Source: UBA11358 sp049517655
GTDB lineage: Bacteria > Verrucomicrobiota > Verrucomicrobiia > Limisphaerales > UBA11358
Direction of reading: 5' to 3'
NCBI GenBank assembly: GCA_049517655.1
Contig: JBEKRQ010000001.1
Location: 744,001 to 808,000 of the forward strand
Length of the DNA: 64,000 nucleotides
In this document: in pieces, positions 8,484 through 16,934 of the stretch
Layout: every line of letters starts with the position of its first letter
Numbering within the stretch: the first letter of the stretch is position 1
Program-made: the position numbers and the translations under genes
The notes under the pieces: generated by a model
The model's database searches: none
Told to the model about the DNA's origin: nothing
What the model saw: the letters and a program-made list of their open reading frames with translations, nothing else

Positions 8484-8855
8484 TTAAGACTCCCGGTGTA
8501 ATAAGCCGGTGATGCGGTGTTCGAGTCGCGCGAAATCAAGCGGCTTGGTGAAAAAATCCTCGGCGTGCATCGCCACGGTGCGTTTGGTCACGTCACCGGA
8601 AAGCGCGCTCACGAAAATAATTGGGATTGCTTGCGTGGCCGGCTGACGGCGCAAAATTTCGCAGACGGACAGGCCGTCGAGATCTGGCAGCAGAATATCA
8701 AGCAAAATCAGATCGGGTTTGCATTGCCGCGCCTGGTTTAATGCATGCACACCATCGTTGGCCACAATGAATTCGCAGCCCAGCCCGGCAAGCCGAAATC
8801 GCACCAGTTCAACAAAATCACACTCATCGTCGACAATTAAAATGCGGAATGCCAT
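8484..8855 (-). CDS. Stand-alone CheY-like response regulator receiver
   Basis: A 123-residue single-domain receiver. Acidic pocket D9/D10 (ILIVDDE), phospho-acceptor D53 in LILLDILLPDLDG, Ser in FVSALSG, and the invariant Lys in FFTKPL are all present. There is no output domain. The ATG at 8855 is chosen over a GTG at 8879. No histidine kinase is next to it, so its partner is elsewhere. It sits between acnA (same strand, downstream) and a divergent site-2 protease gene. Confidence 0.9.
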   Translation of the reverse strand: MAFRILIVDDECDFVELVRFRLAGLGCEFIVANDGVHALNQARQCKPDLILLDILLPDLDGLSVCEILRRQPATQAIPIIFVSALSGDVTKRTVAMHAEDFFTKPLDFARLEHRITGLLHRES

Positions 8856-8983
8856 GCTGATTTCATAAGACGGACTCACGCCAAGTGCAATGACAGTTCG
8901 GTTAAAACTGTGTCACGAATCGGAAACAAAAAAACGCGCCAAAACTTGTTCAGTAAGGACGATTTTTGTATCTTTCGGCAACA

Positions 8984-9925
8984 ATGCCAACACGCCAGGG
9001 TTCCATTCGTTTGTTCCGGCTTTTCGGAATTGATGTGTATCTGCACTGGTTGTGGTTTCTGGCCGTCGTGTATTTCGTCAACGAGGCAAAAGGTTACACT
9101 TCCCCAATCTGGAGCGTGCTGGAATGTCTGGCATTGTTCCTGATTGTGCTGATACACGAATTCGGCCATCAACTGGCCTGCCGTCAGGTGGGTGGAAAAA
9201 CCAGTGATATCATCCTCTGGCCGCTTGGTGGCGTGGCTTACGTTTCTCCGCCGCAACGTCCCGGCGCGCAACTGTGGAGCATCGCCGCCGGGCCATTGGT
9301 TAACGTCATCCTGTTTCCTATTTTAAGCGCGCTGGCCCTGCTGGGCGGGCATTTGGGATGGGTGGATACCTCGTCCAACTTGACCAAATTCCTGAACAAC
9401 ATCTGGTCCATCAATCTCGTTTTGCTGATTTTCAACATGCTGCCAATTTATCCGCTCGACGGCGGACAGATTTTGCGGTCACTGCTTTGGTTTGTGTTTG
9501 GGCGCGCCAATAGTCTTTTGGCGGTGAGCATCATCGGATTCATCGGAGTGGCGGTGCTGATCGGGATGGCAGTGTTGCTTCTATTTTTTTCGACAGAGCC
9601 GACTCAAGGCATCTGGCTCGGCATTCTGTGCGTCTTTATTTTGATGAATTGCTGGGGCGGTTTGATGCAGGCGCGTGCGCTGTCCAAAATCGCCAAAATA
9701 CCCCGACGTGCTGGTTTTGCCTGTCCCAACTGCAAAACTCCGCCGCCGCAAGGCGCATTTTGGGTATGCGGCAAATGCCGGAAGCCTTTTGACACGTTCC
9801 AAACGCAGGGTGTTTGCCCGAATTGCGGAGTTCGGTATTCCGCAACGTCCTGCCCGGAATGCGGAAGCTTGCGGCCATTCAATGAGTGGATTGCTTCCGG
9901 GAACGTTCCGCCGCTGATGCAATAA
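8984..9925 (+). CDS. Site-2 protease family (M50) with C-terminal zinc ribbons
   Basis: A 313-residue integral membrane metalloprotease. The active site HEFGH is followed by a membrane region with NMLPIYPLDGGQ, supplying the third zinc ligand (Asp), as in the SpoIVFB/Rip3-like branch. About five hydrophobic segments cover residues 15-220. The C-terminal 90 residues are soluble and hold four Cys pairs (CPNC, CGKC, CPNC, CPEC), i.e. two zinc ribbons that could bind substrate. No PDZ or CBS domain was seen. The ATG at 8984 is taken as start. The substrate is unknown. Confidence 0.85.
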   Translation: MPTRQGSIRLFRLFGIDVYLHWLWFLAVVYFVNEAKGYTSPIWSVLECLALFLIVLIHEFGHQLACRQVGGKTSDIILWPLGGVAYVSPPQRPGAQLWSIAAGPLVNVILFPILSALALLGGHLGWVDTSSNLTKFLNNIWSINLVLLIFNMLPIYPLDGGQILRSLLWFVFGRANSLLAVSIIGFIGVAVLIGMAVLLLFFSTEPTQGIWLGILCVFILMNCWGGLMQARALSKIAKIPRRAGFACPNCKTPPPQGAFWVCGKCRKPFDTFQTQGVCPNCGVRYSATSCPECGSLRPFNEWIASGNVPPLMQ

Positions 9926-9961
9926 CGCCAGTTAAAGTTGCATCACGAAATGGAAACGGAA

Positions 9962-10717
9962 TCAATTGCCGGAATGAATCGGATTCCCTATTGCGTCAAC
10001 AATTGTCGGCGTAATCATTACAACAAGGAATTTTTTTCCTTTCTTCATTTCGGCTTGCGCGATGTGCCGCGTCAGGCGCTGATCTTGTTCCACATCAGCC
10101 TTTGGAAACAATACCAGTGTCTGACCATCATCCAAGGTGCTCTGCGCGGAGGCGCGATCCACTTGAAGAACCGGCAAAATTATTGGAAGATTTACTTTTT
10201 CTCCGGCGGAATTTGTAGCGAAACGCGAAGGTAAACCTTCGGGATCGGCATAACCAAAAAATCTCACGAGTGACGCCGTGGTTTTCAGGCCAATTTTTTG
10301 ACCGTCGCTCGAAATTGTTGGAATGACATCCAAAATCGGACCGCATTCTATTTTTTCTGATTGTGGAACAGCCGATGAATTGCCTGAATTTTCCTGAAAG
10401 GTGAAATTGGTCACGACGGTTTGGATTTCTGTTGCGCGCATTTGAGTTTGACGACCACTGCTTGTTATCACTTCGGGCGCAGATAATGATTTCACGTCAG
10501 GGTTGGAACGAAGATTTTTAAGTGTCGAATTCATTTGTTCCGGCGTCAGCCGTTCCGTGCCGTCGCTCGCAACTGCAAAATTCTTTTGCAAAGTTTCCAG
10601 TGTCGTTCTTGGGACTTCAAAAAAACTGGCTTTGATGTGAATCTCCTGCGCCCCTGCTCCGGCAGCAAATGCAAGAATTCCGACGGTCGCTATTAGTAAT
10701 TTGACAAGTGTTTTCAT
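9962..10717 (-). CDS. Short exported secretin-like protein
   Basis: A 251-residue protein with a signal peptide (MKTLVKLLIATVGILAFAAG, cleavage near AGA-QE). The mature part recalls the C-terminal secretin region of PilQ/GspD: VKSLSAPEVITSSGRQTQMR, ILDVIPTISSDGQKIGL, DDGQTLVL and KKFLVVMITPTIVDA. It lacks the long N0/N1 ring domains, so it is not a complete secretin. Such short forms are, as far as I recall, frequent in Verrucomicrobia; their role (outer-membrane or periplasmic assembly) is unclear. It stands alone, with no type II secretion genes nearby. Confidence 0.7.
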   Translation of the reverse strand: MKTLVKLLIATVGILAFAAGAGAQEIHIKASFFEVPRTTLETLQKNFAVASDGTERLTPEQMNSTLKNLRSNPDVKSLSAPEVITSSGRQTQMRATEIQTVVTNFTFQENSGNSSAVPQSEKIECGPILDVIPTISSDGQKIGLKTTASLVRFFGYADPEGLPSRFATNSAGEKVNLPIILPVLQVDRASAQSTLDDGQTLVLFPKADVEQDQRLTRHIAQAEMKKGKKFLVVMITPTIVDAIGNPIHSGN

Positions 10718-10766
10718 GGAATTAAAGCCGTTATTGCATCAAATCAAAACGGCTGCAACCCTTTCT

Positions 10767-11246
10767 TTACTTCAACTTCGCCAGCGCCGCTTTGACGGCC
10801 TCGAAGTTTGGTAAATCCCTTGGAGTCGGCGTTTGTTCGCTGTATTGCACGACGCCATTTTTATCAATCACGAACGCCGCACGCGACGCCGTGTCACCCA
10901 CACCCGCGAGCATCTGGGACACAACGTCATATTTTTTGATGACTTCCTTGTTCAAATCGCTGGCAAGCGTGACGCCGATTCCTTCCTTTTCCGCCCATGC
11001 CTCTTGCGCAAATGGACTGTCCACACTCACGGCGATGACATCAGCGTCCAGACCGGCATACGCATTGAGGCCGGCAGTGGTATCGCACATTTCCTTGGTG
11101 CAAACGCTTGTGAACGCAAAGGGACAAAAAAGCAGGACGGTGTTCTTCTTGCCGAAGTTGTTGCTAAGTTTCACGTCCACCAAACCGGAGATTTGTTTGG
11201 ATTTGAGAATGAAATCAGGAGCCTTTGAGCCAACTGGAATTGCCAT
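10767..11246 (-). CDS. Peroxiredoxin, copy 1
   Basis: A 159-residue thiol peroxidase of the AhpC/TSA superfamily that reduces H2O2 and organic peroxides in the cytoplasm. The peroxidatic Cys49 lies in FAFTSVCTKEMC, with a second Cys54 possibly resolving. GSKAPDF and DKNGVVQYSEQ are conserved family stretches. It is one of two tandem copies of identical length on the same strand; this copy is downstream. The nearest relatives by motif are AhpE/Bcp-like 1-Cys enzymes, but the exact subclass is uncertain. Confidence 0.9.
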   Translation of the reverse strand: MAIPVGSKAPDFILKSKQISGLVDVKLSNNFGKKNTVLLFCPFAFTSVCTKEMCDTTAGLNAYAGLDADVIAVSVDSPFAQEAWAEKEGIGVTLASDLNKEVIKKYDVVSQMLAGVGDTASRAAFVIDKNGVVQYSEQTPTPRDLPNFEAVKAALAKLK

Positions 11247-11392
11247 AATTGTTTCTGTTTACTCAGTTCGTTTATTTCCGTCACAGCTAAATCTTCGGGA
11301 TTTACAGCGCTCGTGTCAAATAAGGATTACATGCCGCGACAATCTTTATGCCCTTATCCGGCAGCTTTCGCAAAACCTCCGGTGGCACGGCG

Positions 11393-11451
11393 CAAAAAAA
11401 ATCCCGGCCACCCGGCAAATCCGGATTCCAGCCGTGACGGGAGATTTTGCG
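11393..11451 (-). terminator. Possible Rho-independent terminator between the peroxiredoxins
   Basis: On the minus strand an imperfect stem (TCCCG...CGGGA with inner GGC...GCC) is followed by eight Ts. This fits termination after the upstream peroxiredoxin copy. The stem is long and irregular, so the call is tentative. Confidence 0.35.
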
Positions 11452-11469
11452 AGCCTTATCCATTCTCCT

Positions 11470-11949
11470 CTACTTCAACCTTACCAGCGCCGCTTTGATG
11501 GCGTTGAAATTCGGCAAATCCTTTGGTGTCGGCGTTTGTTCGCTGTATTGAACAATGCCGTTTTTATCAATGACGAATGCCGCGCGCGACGCCGTGTCGC
11601 CCACGCCGGCCAGCATCGGAAACACGACGTCATATTTTTTGATGACTTCCTTGTTCAAATCGCTGGCGAGTGTGATGCCGATTTTCTCCTGTTTTGCCCA
11701 CGCTTCCTGCGCGAATGGACTGTCCACGCTGATGCCAATGACGTCCGCATTCAACCCGGAATACACGTTCAGTCCGGCGGTGAGGTCGCACATTTCCTTC
11801 GTGCAAACGCTGGTGAACGCGAGCGGGAAGAAGAGCAGCACGGTGTTCTTTTTGCCGAAGTTGTTGCTGAGTTTTACATTCACCAAGCCGGATGCCTGCT
11901 TGGATTTGAGGGTAAAATCAGGGGCCTTTGAGCCAATTGGAATTGCCAT
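11470..11949 (-). CDS. Peroxiredoxin, copy 2
   Basis: A 159-residue paralogue of the gene at 10767-11246 with the same active site (FTSVCTKEMC) and colinear sequence without gaps. Differences are scattered (for example LNVYSGLNADVIGISVD versus LNAYAGLDADVIAVSVD), so the duplication is not very recent. About 220 bases with a possible terminator separate the copies, suggesting separate expression. Same thiol-peroxidase role. Copy-specific substrate or regulation cannot be judged from sequence. Confidence 0.9.
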   Translation of the reverse strand: MAIPIGSKAPDFTLKSKQASGLVNVKLSNNFGKKNTVLLFFPLAFTSVCTKEMCDLTAGLNVYSGLNADVIGISVDSPFAQEAWAKQEKIGITLASDLNKEVIKKYDVVFPMLAGVGDTASRAAFVIDKNGIVQYSEQTPTPKDLPNFNAIKAALVRLK

Positions 11950-12058
11950 AATCGTTATTGGTTATTTGGTTAATTCTCCCTGGTTGCAATGCAAACCTTC
12001 GTCGCTCATTGCCCGACTGTCAAATGGGTGTTCCATTGCGCACTTTCCCGGAAAACGT

Positions 12059-12673
12059 TCATCCGTGTTTATCTGTGTTTATCTGTGGCTCGCTTGCCGA
12101 ACTGGCCGGATACGAGCCGAGTTGTTTCACACCATCCCAAACGTAAAGCAGTCCCGACACCCCTGTGCACACCGCCGCGCCAATCGTCCAGACATCAAGC
12201 CAGCGCGCGCCCCGGCCTTCATTCCATTCCATCAAAATCCAAATCACAACGGCCATCTGCAGCACCGTCGCGATTTTGCCGATGATGCGCGGGCGCACGA
12301 TGACTTTGCCGACGGTGAATCGAACAACGACAATGCCCATGAGTATCAACAAATCGCGCCCGATGATGGTGCCCGTGAACCACAACGGAATCTGGGCAAG
12401 ATACGGCCCATGATTGAAGCTCAACGTGATGATGCCTGACATGAGCAGCAATTTGTCCGCGAGCGGGTCGAGAATGGCGCCAAGCTCGCTTTTTTGGTTG
12501 TAACGACGCGCGATGTAACCGTCCACACCGTCCAAAATGGCCGTGACCGCAAACAAAAGGATCGCCAGCAAGTGGTGAATTTCGTTGCCGGTTTCAATGT
12601 AATAAATCAGTTCGACGACAAAAAACGGGATCAGCAGGATTCGCAGAATCGTGATTTTATTGGCGGTCGTCAT
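12059..12673 (-). CDS. pgsA: CDP-diacylglycerol-glycerol-3-phosphate 3-phosphatidyltransferase
   Basis: Makes phosphatidylglycerol phosphate, the committed step to phosphatidylglycerol, in the inner membrane. The CDP-alcohol phosphotransferase signature is complete: DGVDGYIARRYNQKSELGAI followed by LDPLADK. About five membrane helices are visible. The ATG at 12673 (MTTANKITILRILLIP) is the family-like start; an earlier ATG at 12718 adds 15 atypical residues. The last codons (QINTDKHG) are read from a repeated 'GTGTTTATCTGTG' tract at 12060-12090, so the C-terminus has been altered by a repeat. Divergent from purE. Confidence 0.92.
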   Translation of the reverse strand: MTTANKITILRILLIPFFVVELIYYIETGNEIHHLLAILLFAVTAILDGVDGYIARRYNQKSELGAILDPLADKLLLMSGIITLSFNHGPYLAQIPLWFTGTIIGRDLLILMGIVVVRFTVGKVIVRPRIIGKIATVLQMAVVIWILMEWNEGRGARWLDVWTIGAAVCTGVSGLLYVWDGVKQLGSYPASSASEPQINTDKHG

Positions 12674-12774
12674 CGGTGGAAAATGTTGACACGAATTTCG
12701 CGGGTTTGCACGACCCAATTCCCGTTCATTTTGAAATGATGACTTTCGGCCTTTGGTTGGTTAAACTCCGGCGA

Positions 12775-13278
12775 ATGAAAACTGGCAAATCCGGCAAACC
12801 GCTGGTCGGTATTCTGATGGGCAGTGATTCGGACTGGCCTACGATGAAATCCGCCGCCGACGTGTGCGCGCAATTTGGAATTCCCTGCGAATCGAAAGTC
12901 GTCTCCGCGCATCGCACACCGCGTGACTTGGAGCGATACGCCGGTAAAGCGCGCGAACGCGGCCTGCGCGTCATCATCGCAGGCGCAGGTGGCGCGGCGC
13001 ATTTGCCGGGTGTGACGGCGGCGTTCACCACCCTGCCCGTCATCGGCGTGCCGATTGAAGGCAAATCGTTGAAAGGCCTCGACTCGCTGCTTTCCATCGT
13101 GCAAATGCCGCCGGGCGTGCCGGTGGCCACGGTCGGCATCGGCGCGGCGAAAAATGCCGGATTGCTGGCGGTGCAAATTCTCGCGGTCGCGGATTCAAAA
13201 CTTCAGGCGGCATTGTTGAAATTCAAAAAAAAGCTCGCGGTGAAATCACGCGCAAAAAATCAAAACCTCAAAGGCTGA
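12775..13278 (+). CDS. purE: N5-carboxyaminoimidazole ribonucleotide mutase
   Basis: Purine biosynthesis: converts N5-CAIR to CAIR. At 167 residues it has the class I length. Motifs: GILMGSDSDWPTM, VVSAHRTPRDL and IIAGAGGAAHLPGVTAA. The ATG at 12775 (MKTGKSGKPLVG) is chosen because the family begins just before VGILMGS; the longer frame from 12676 overlaps the divergent pgsA start. glnS follows after 15 bases. No purK was seen nearby. Confidence 0.95.
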   Translation: MKTGKSGKPLVGILMGSDSDWPTMKSAADVCAQFGIPCESKVVSAHRTPRDLERYAGKARERGLRVIIAGAGGAAHLPGVTAAFTTLPVIGVPIEGKSLKGLDSLLSIVQMPPGVPVATVGIGAAKNAGLLAVQILAVADSKLQAALLKFKKKLAVKSRAKNQNLKG

Positions 13279-13293
13279 AGCGCGCACTGAAAA

Positions 13294-15120
13294 ATGAGCA
13301 CCAGCCCAAAACAAGGCGAGCTTGCGCCGTCTGATTTTATCCGCGACATCGTCGCCACTCATGTCGCCGAAAAAAAATATCCGCAGATTCACACCCGCTT
13401 TCCGCCGGAGCCGAACGGTTATCTCCATATCGGCCACGCCAAGAGCATTTGCCTGAACTTCGGCATCGCGCACGAGTTCGGCGGCATTTGCAACCTGCGT
13501 TATGACGACACGAATCCCGCCAAAGAGGAGGTCGAATACGTGGATTCCATTCTTGAGGATGTTCAGTGGCTGATTGCCGGCTGGGCTGACAACAAACTGG
13601 GCTTGAAGCCAAAAGGTAAAAGACCGGATACAATTACGAGCAACGGCAAGCTCGATTTTTATCTTCCTGCTGTTATCGGTAGGGCGGGCTCTCCGCAGCC
13701 CGCCGCAGAACGGCGCGATGAGACATCGCGCCCTACCATCGAGCCATTTTACGCTTCGGATTACTTCGACCAGATTTACGAATACGCCGTGATGCTCGTC
13801 AAAAAGGGCAAGGCCTACGTCTGCGACCTGACACCGGACCAGACCGATGAATACCGCCGCCAAGCCAAGGAAAGCCCGTTCCGCAACCGGCCCGTCGCTG
13901 AAAACCTCGACCTCTTCACGCGCATGAAGAACGGCGAGTTTCCCGATGGCAAGCGTTCGCTCCGCGCGAAGATTGACGTCGCCTCGCCGAATATTTGGAT
14001 GCGCGATCCCCTGCTCTATCGCATTCGGCACGCCGACCATCATCACACCGGCGGCAAATGGTGCATCTACCCGATGTATGACTTCGCCCATTGCTTGAGC
14101 GATTACATCGAAGGCATCACGCACAGCATTTGCACGCTCGAGTTCGAGGTGCACCGCCCGCTTTACGATTGGATTCTGGAAAACCTCGATCTGCCGCGTC
14201 CGTTGCCCAAGCAATACGAATTCGCCCGCCTGAGCCTCGGATACACCGTGATGAGCAAACGCAAGCTCATGCAACTCGTGAACGAAAACCTCGTCACCGG
14301 CTGGGACGACCCGCGCATGCCGACCATTTGCGGCATCCGGCGACGCGGCGTCACGGCAGAAGCTCTGCGGGCGTTTGCCTACAACATCGGCATCACGAAA
14401 TACAACGGTATCACCGACGTCGCCGTGCTCGAACACGCCATCCGCGAAGACCTGAACAAAATCGCGCTGCGTCGACTCGCCGTGTTGCGGCCTGTCAAAG
14501 TAGTCATCACCAATTATCCTGAAGGCAAAACCGAGGAACTGGATGCCGTCAACAATCCCGAGGACGAAAGTGCGGGCAAACGGAAGATTCCGTTCAGCCG
14601 CGAACTCTACATCGAACAAGACGATTTCAAGGAAGTTGCCGTGCCGAAATTTTTCCGGCTGAAACCCGGCGGCGAAGTCCGGCTCAAATACGCCTACATC
14701 ATCAAATGCGACGAAGTGGTGAAGGACGCGAACGGAAAGATTGTGGAACTGCGCTGCACCGCCGACCTCGACAGCAAGACCGGCGGCCCGACGGCAAATC
14801 GCAAAGTCAAAGGCACGATACATTGGGTGAGCGCCTCGCACGCTATTGACGCCGAAGTGCGCCTCTACGACCGGCTTTTCACCGAAGCCGAGCCGGAGAA
14901 GGACGGTCGCGACTTCAAATCCGTCCTCAACCCGCACAGCCTTGAAGTCGTGACGGCCAAATGCGAACCCGCCGTCGCTGAAGTTATGGCGGGCAGGCCG
15001 AGCGACGTGCGTTACCAATTCGAGCGTTTGGGATATTTTGCGTTGGACAAAGACAGCGCGCCCGGCAAATTGGTTTTCACTCGGACGATTGCTTTGAAAG
15101 ATACTTGGGCAAAAAAATAA
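13294..15120 (+). CDS. glnS: Glutaminyl-tRNA synthetase, with in-frame palindromic insertion
   Basis: Class I synthetase that attaches glutamine to tRNA-Gln. HIGH motif in NGYLHIGHAKSICLNFG, KMSKS equivalent VMSKRKL, and the beta-barrel anticodon domains at the C-terminus (to about 608 residues; typical about 550-570). Part of the excess is a 20-codon palindromic element (13678-13737) encoding GRAGSPQPAAERRDETSRPT, inserted just before the conserved PFYASDYFDQIYEYA segment. The reading frame is exactly preserved. It is downstream of purE and its stop lies two bases before an ATG belonging to the next gene. Confidence 0.97.
   Translation: MSTSPKQGELAPSDFIRDIVATHVAEKKYPQIHTRFPPEPNGYLHIGHAKSICLNFGIAHEFGGICNLRYDDTNPAKEEVEYVDSILEDVQWLIAGWADNKLGLKPKGKRPDTITSNGKLDFYLPAVIGRAGSPQPAAERRDETSRPTIEPFYASDYFDQIYEYAVMLVKKGKAYVCDLTPDQTDEYRRQAKESPFRNRPVAENLDLFTRMKNGEFPDGKRSLRAKIDVASPNIWMRDPLLYRIRHADHHHTGGKWCIYPMYDFAHCLSDYIEGITHSICTLEFEVHRPLYDWILENLDLPRPLPKQYEFARLSLGYTVMSKRKLMQLVNENLVTGWDDPRMPTICGIRRRGVTAEALRAFAYNIGITKYNGITDVAVLEHAIREDLNKIALRRLAVLRPVKVVITNYPEGKTEELDAVNNPEDESAGKRKIPFSRELYIEQDDFKEVAVPKFFRLKPGGEVRLKYAYIIKCDEVVKDANGKIVELRCTADLDSKTGGPTANRKVKGTIHWVSASHAIDAEVRLYDRLFTEAEPEKDGRDFKSVLNPHSLEVVTAKCEPAVAEVMAGRPSDVRYQFERLGYFALDKDSAPGKLVFTRTIALKDTWAKK
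13678..13737. repeat. 60-bp palindromic element inside glnS
   Basis: Ends GGTAGGG and CCCTACC. Hairpins are GGCGGGCT...AGCCCGCC (13683-13704) and GGCGCGATG, AGA, CATCGCGCC (13712-13732). It starts on a codon boundary and is exactly 20 codons long. Its first 27 bases equal the reverse complement of 62283-62309 in hypF. Confidence 0.92.
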
Positions 15121-15121
15121 T

Positions 15122-16596
15122 ATGCCAACTACACATGGAATCCCACATCAAGAAGGGACTGTGCGCGGGGGCTAGCGCAAGCACCCCTCCATCTCCAGAA
15201 CATGGTGGCAGAGCTTGTTGACAACGCGCTCGGTGCTGCCAGCACGAATCAGAAAGTGTGGATTGATCTCTCGCTGCACCCTGACGGCGGAGATCTTTAC
15301 ATACTTCGAGTGTGGGATAACGGCCCTGGAATTCCGCTTGAACGGCTTGAAAAGGACGTTTTCTCACTGGGACATCCTCCTGGTGGCACGTCTCATTTGC
15401 ATGAGCATGGTTTCGGACTGAAGAATGTATTGGCAAAGGCACAGCAGCTTTCAAAGTTGCCTTGGTTTTTTCGAACACGGGATTCGGCGGTTCTTGCACA
15501 GAACAAATTCTATCAATGTAAACGTCCGTTCTCATTCTCGATGCCAATTGACCCTCTTCCTTCGGCTGATTGGCCAGCCTATGCCTCCCAAACCACAGGC
15601 ACGATTTGCGAGATCGTCGTCCCGATGACATATATGCAATCCGTTGCCTTTGGGAGACGTGGAGCGTTGCCTCGCGACCTTGGCAAAATCATGGACTATC
15701 TGAGAGAACATCTTGGAGTCTTTTATCGCGGCTACTTGGAAGGTGGCGTCAGGGCGAACACGCAGATATTGACATCGACGGGTCTCGGAGCACAAGATCA
15801 TGTGGATCTCGTCGAGCCAGATTTCAAATCTAAAGACACGTTCACATTTAACCTCACACTTTCGGGTCAGCAAGTGACAGTCACTGGCATCGTCGGACTT
15901 GTTGATAAGGATTCCCCAAAGACTAAGTCTCGTCTTCTCTACTACAAGCATGTGCCTGAATCTCAAGGAATCGATATTCGAGTCGGGAAGCGCACTGTTG
16001 CGACCCGCTTAATCAGTGAGATATGGGAGCGCGACAGACATCCATCTCTAAATGGTATCGCGGGTGAATTCCTAATTCCCGGCATACGCGGGGTTGCACC
16101 ACCGACCTTAAATAACAAGACGAGCATCGATTTCGATAGTCCAACTTGGCATGCGGTTGTTGACGGGATTCAGCAACAATTGCCTACTGATGACCTGCCG
16201 CACGGTGGCGGAAAATCGGAGGACAATCTTCGTGACGAGTTGTTTCAGCACATTAGCGGTTTGAAAAGGCCGACTCACACTCTCGAAAAAGAATTCGACT
16301 GCATACATGGTATTGCTGTTGATATTGTGTGGGATCAAACCGCTGCCGCAGGACCAATCGACATCTACGAAGTGAAAAAAGGCAAAGCTGCACCTATCGA
16401 CTTATACCAGTTGGTCATGTATTGGGATGCTTTAGCAAGTGTTGGACGACAACCAACGACCGGACATTTAGTTTCAAATGGCCGCACAGCGGGAGTGAAT
16501 ACACTCCTTGAATTCCTCAGAGGGCGAAAGGATGCCAACGGCCACCAATACGACTTGGTGGTCGAGGATTGGAGTACGCATGGCATTATTCCATGA
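15122..16596 (+). CDS. GHKL ATPase with C-terminal PD-(D/E)XK-like nuclease, probable frameshift near 5' end
   Basis: The main open frame is 15202-16596 (464 residues). N-box ELVDNALGA, G1 DNGPGIP and G2-like HEHGFGLKNVL identify a GHKL (Hsp90/MutL/MORC-like) ATPase. The C-terminus has AVDIVWD, IYEVKKGK and DLYQLVMYWDAL, matching the D, ExK and Q elements of PD-(D/E)XK nucleases. The ATG at 15202 cuts into the N-box helix. A frame opening at 15122 (MPTTHGIPHQEGTVRGG) stops at 15173, and one extra G in the G5 run at 15167-15171 would fuse it into a complete N-terminus. Either a mutation, a sequencing error or frameshifting could explain this. Codon use is less GC-rich than its neighbours, suggesting transfer. 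A defence role is possible but inferred only. Confidence 0.78.
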
Positions 16597-16934
16597 TGTG
16601 TTTAGGGTATTTACGTCATGCCTGACGACTCCTCCAAATAATTTGTGCTGACCCGTTGAGCGTGCTGTCCCAAAGGGACCCCGGAAATTAGCCCGGCACA
16701 TCGTGCCGGGTTGATTGTTCATCTCGCATTTTTCCGTCCTGAGGGGACGGCGGAAATATACGCACACTTTCTACCGTCCCTCCGGGACGTGACACATTCT
16801 TCATGCCAACCGGGGGACGTTGTCCCCGGCTAATTTCCACTGCCGCTCCGCGGCTGGCTGACGACTCATTTTTGAAAGAATTTGTCCTGACTCGTTGAGC
16901 GCGTTGCCGGAGTTGCTGCCAAGCCAGCTCCTAA
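16597..16934. repeat. Gene-free spacer packed with small palindromes and two copies of a dispersed repeat
   Basis: No convincing gene is present. The spacer holds a repeat, TGACGACTC...AATTTGTCCTGAC.CGTTGAGCG, at 16623-16664 and 16859-16907, and a series of short hairpins between them: AGCCCGGCAC/GTGCCGGGTT, CCGTCC/GGACGG, CGTCCC/GGGACG and GGGGAC/GTCCCC. A third copy of the dispersed repeat is at 18185-18231, on the far side of the GH10 gene. Confidence 0.8.

Noticed and set aside
11313..11498. 61-residue plus-strand ORF between the peroxiredoxins
   Set aside because: It overlaps a peroxiredoxin end and the possible terminator, with no RBS or recognisable features.
10792..11931. 379-residue plus-strand open frame across both peroxiredoxins
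   Set aside because: It is antisense to two genes with intact active sites.
13246..15018. 590-residue minus-strand open frame
   Set aside because: It lies fully antisense to glnS, shows no family motifs and reflects high GC third positions.
16597..16934. Possible insertion sequence remnant
   Set aside because: No transposase frame or paired long terminal inverted repeats; only small hairpins and a dispersed repeat.
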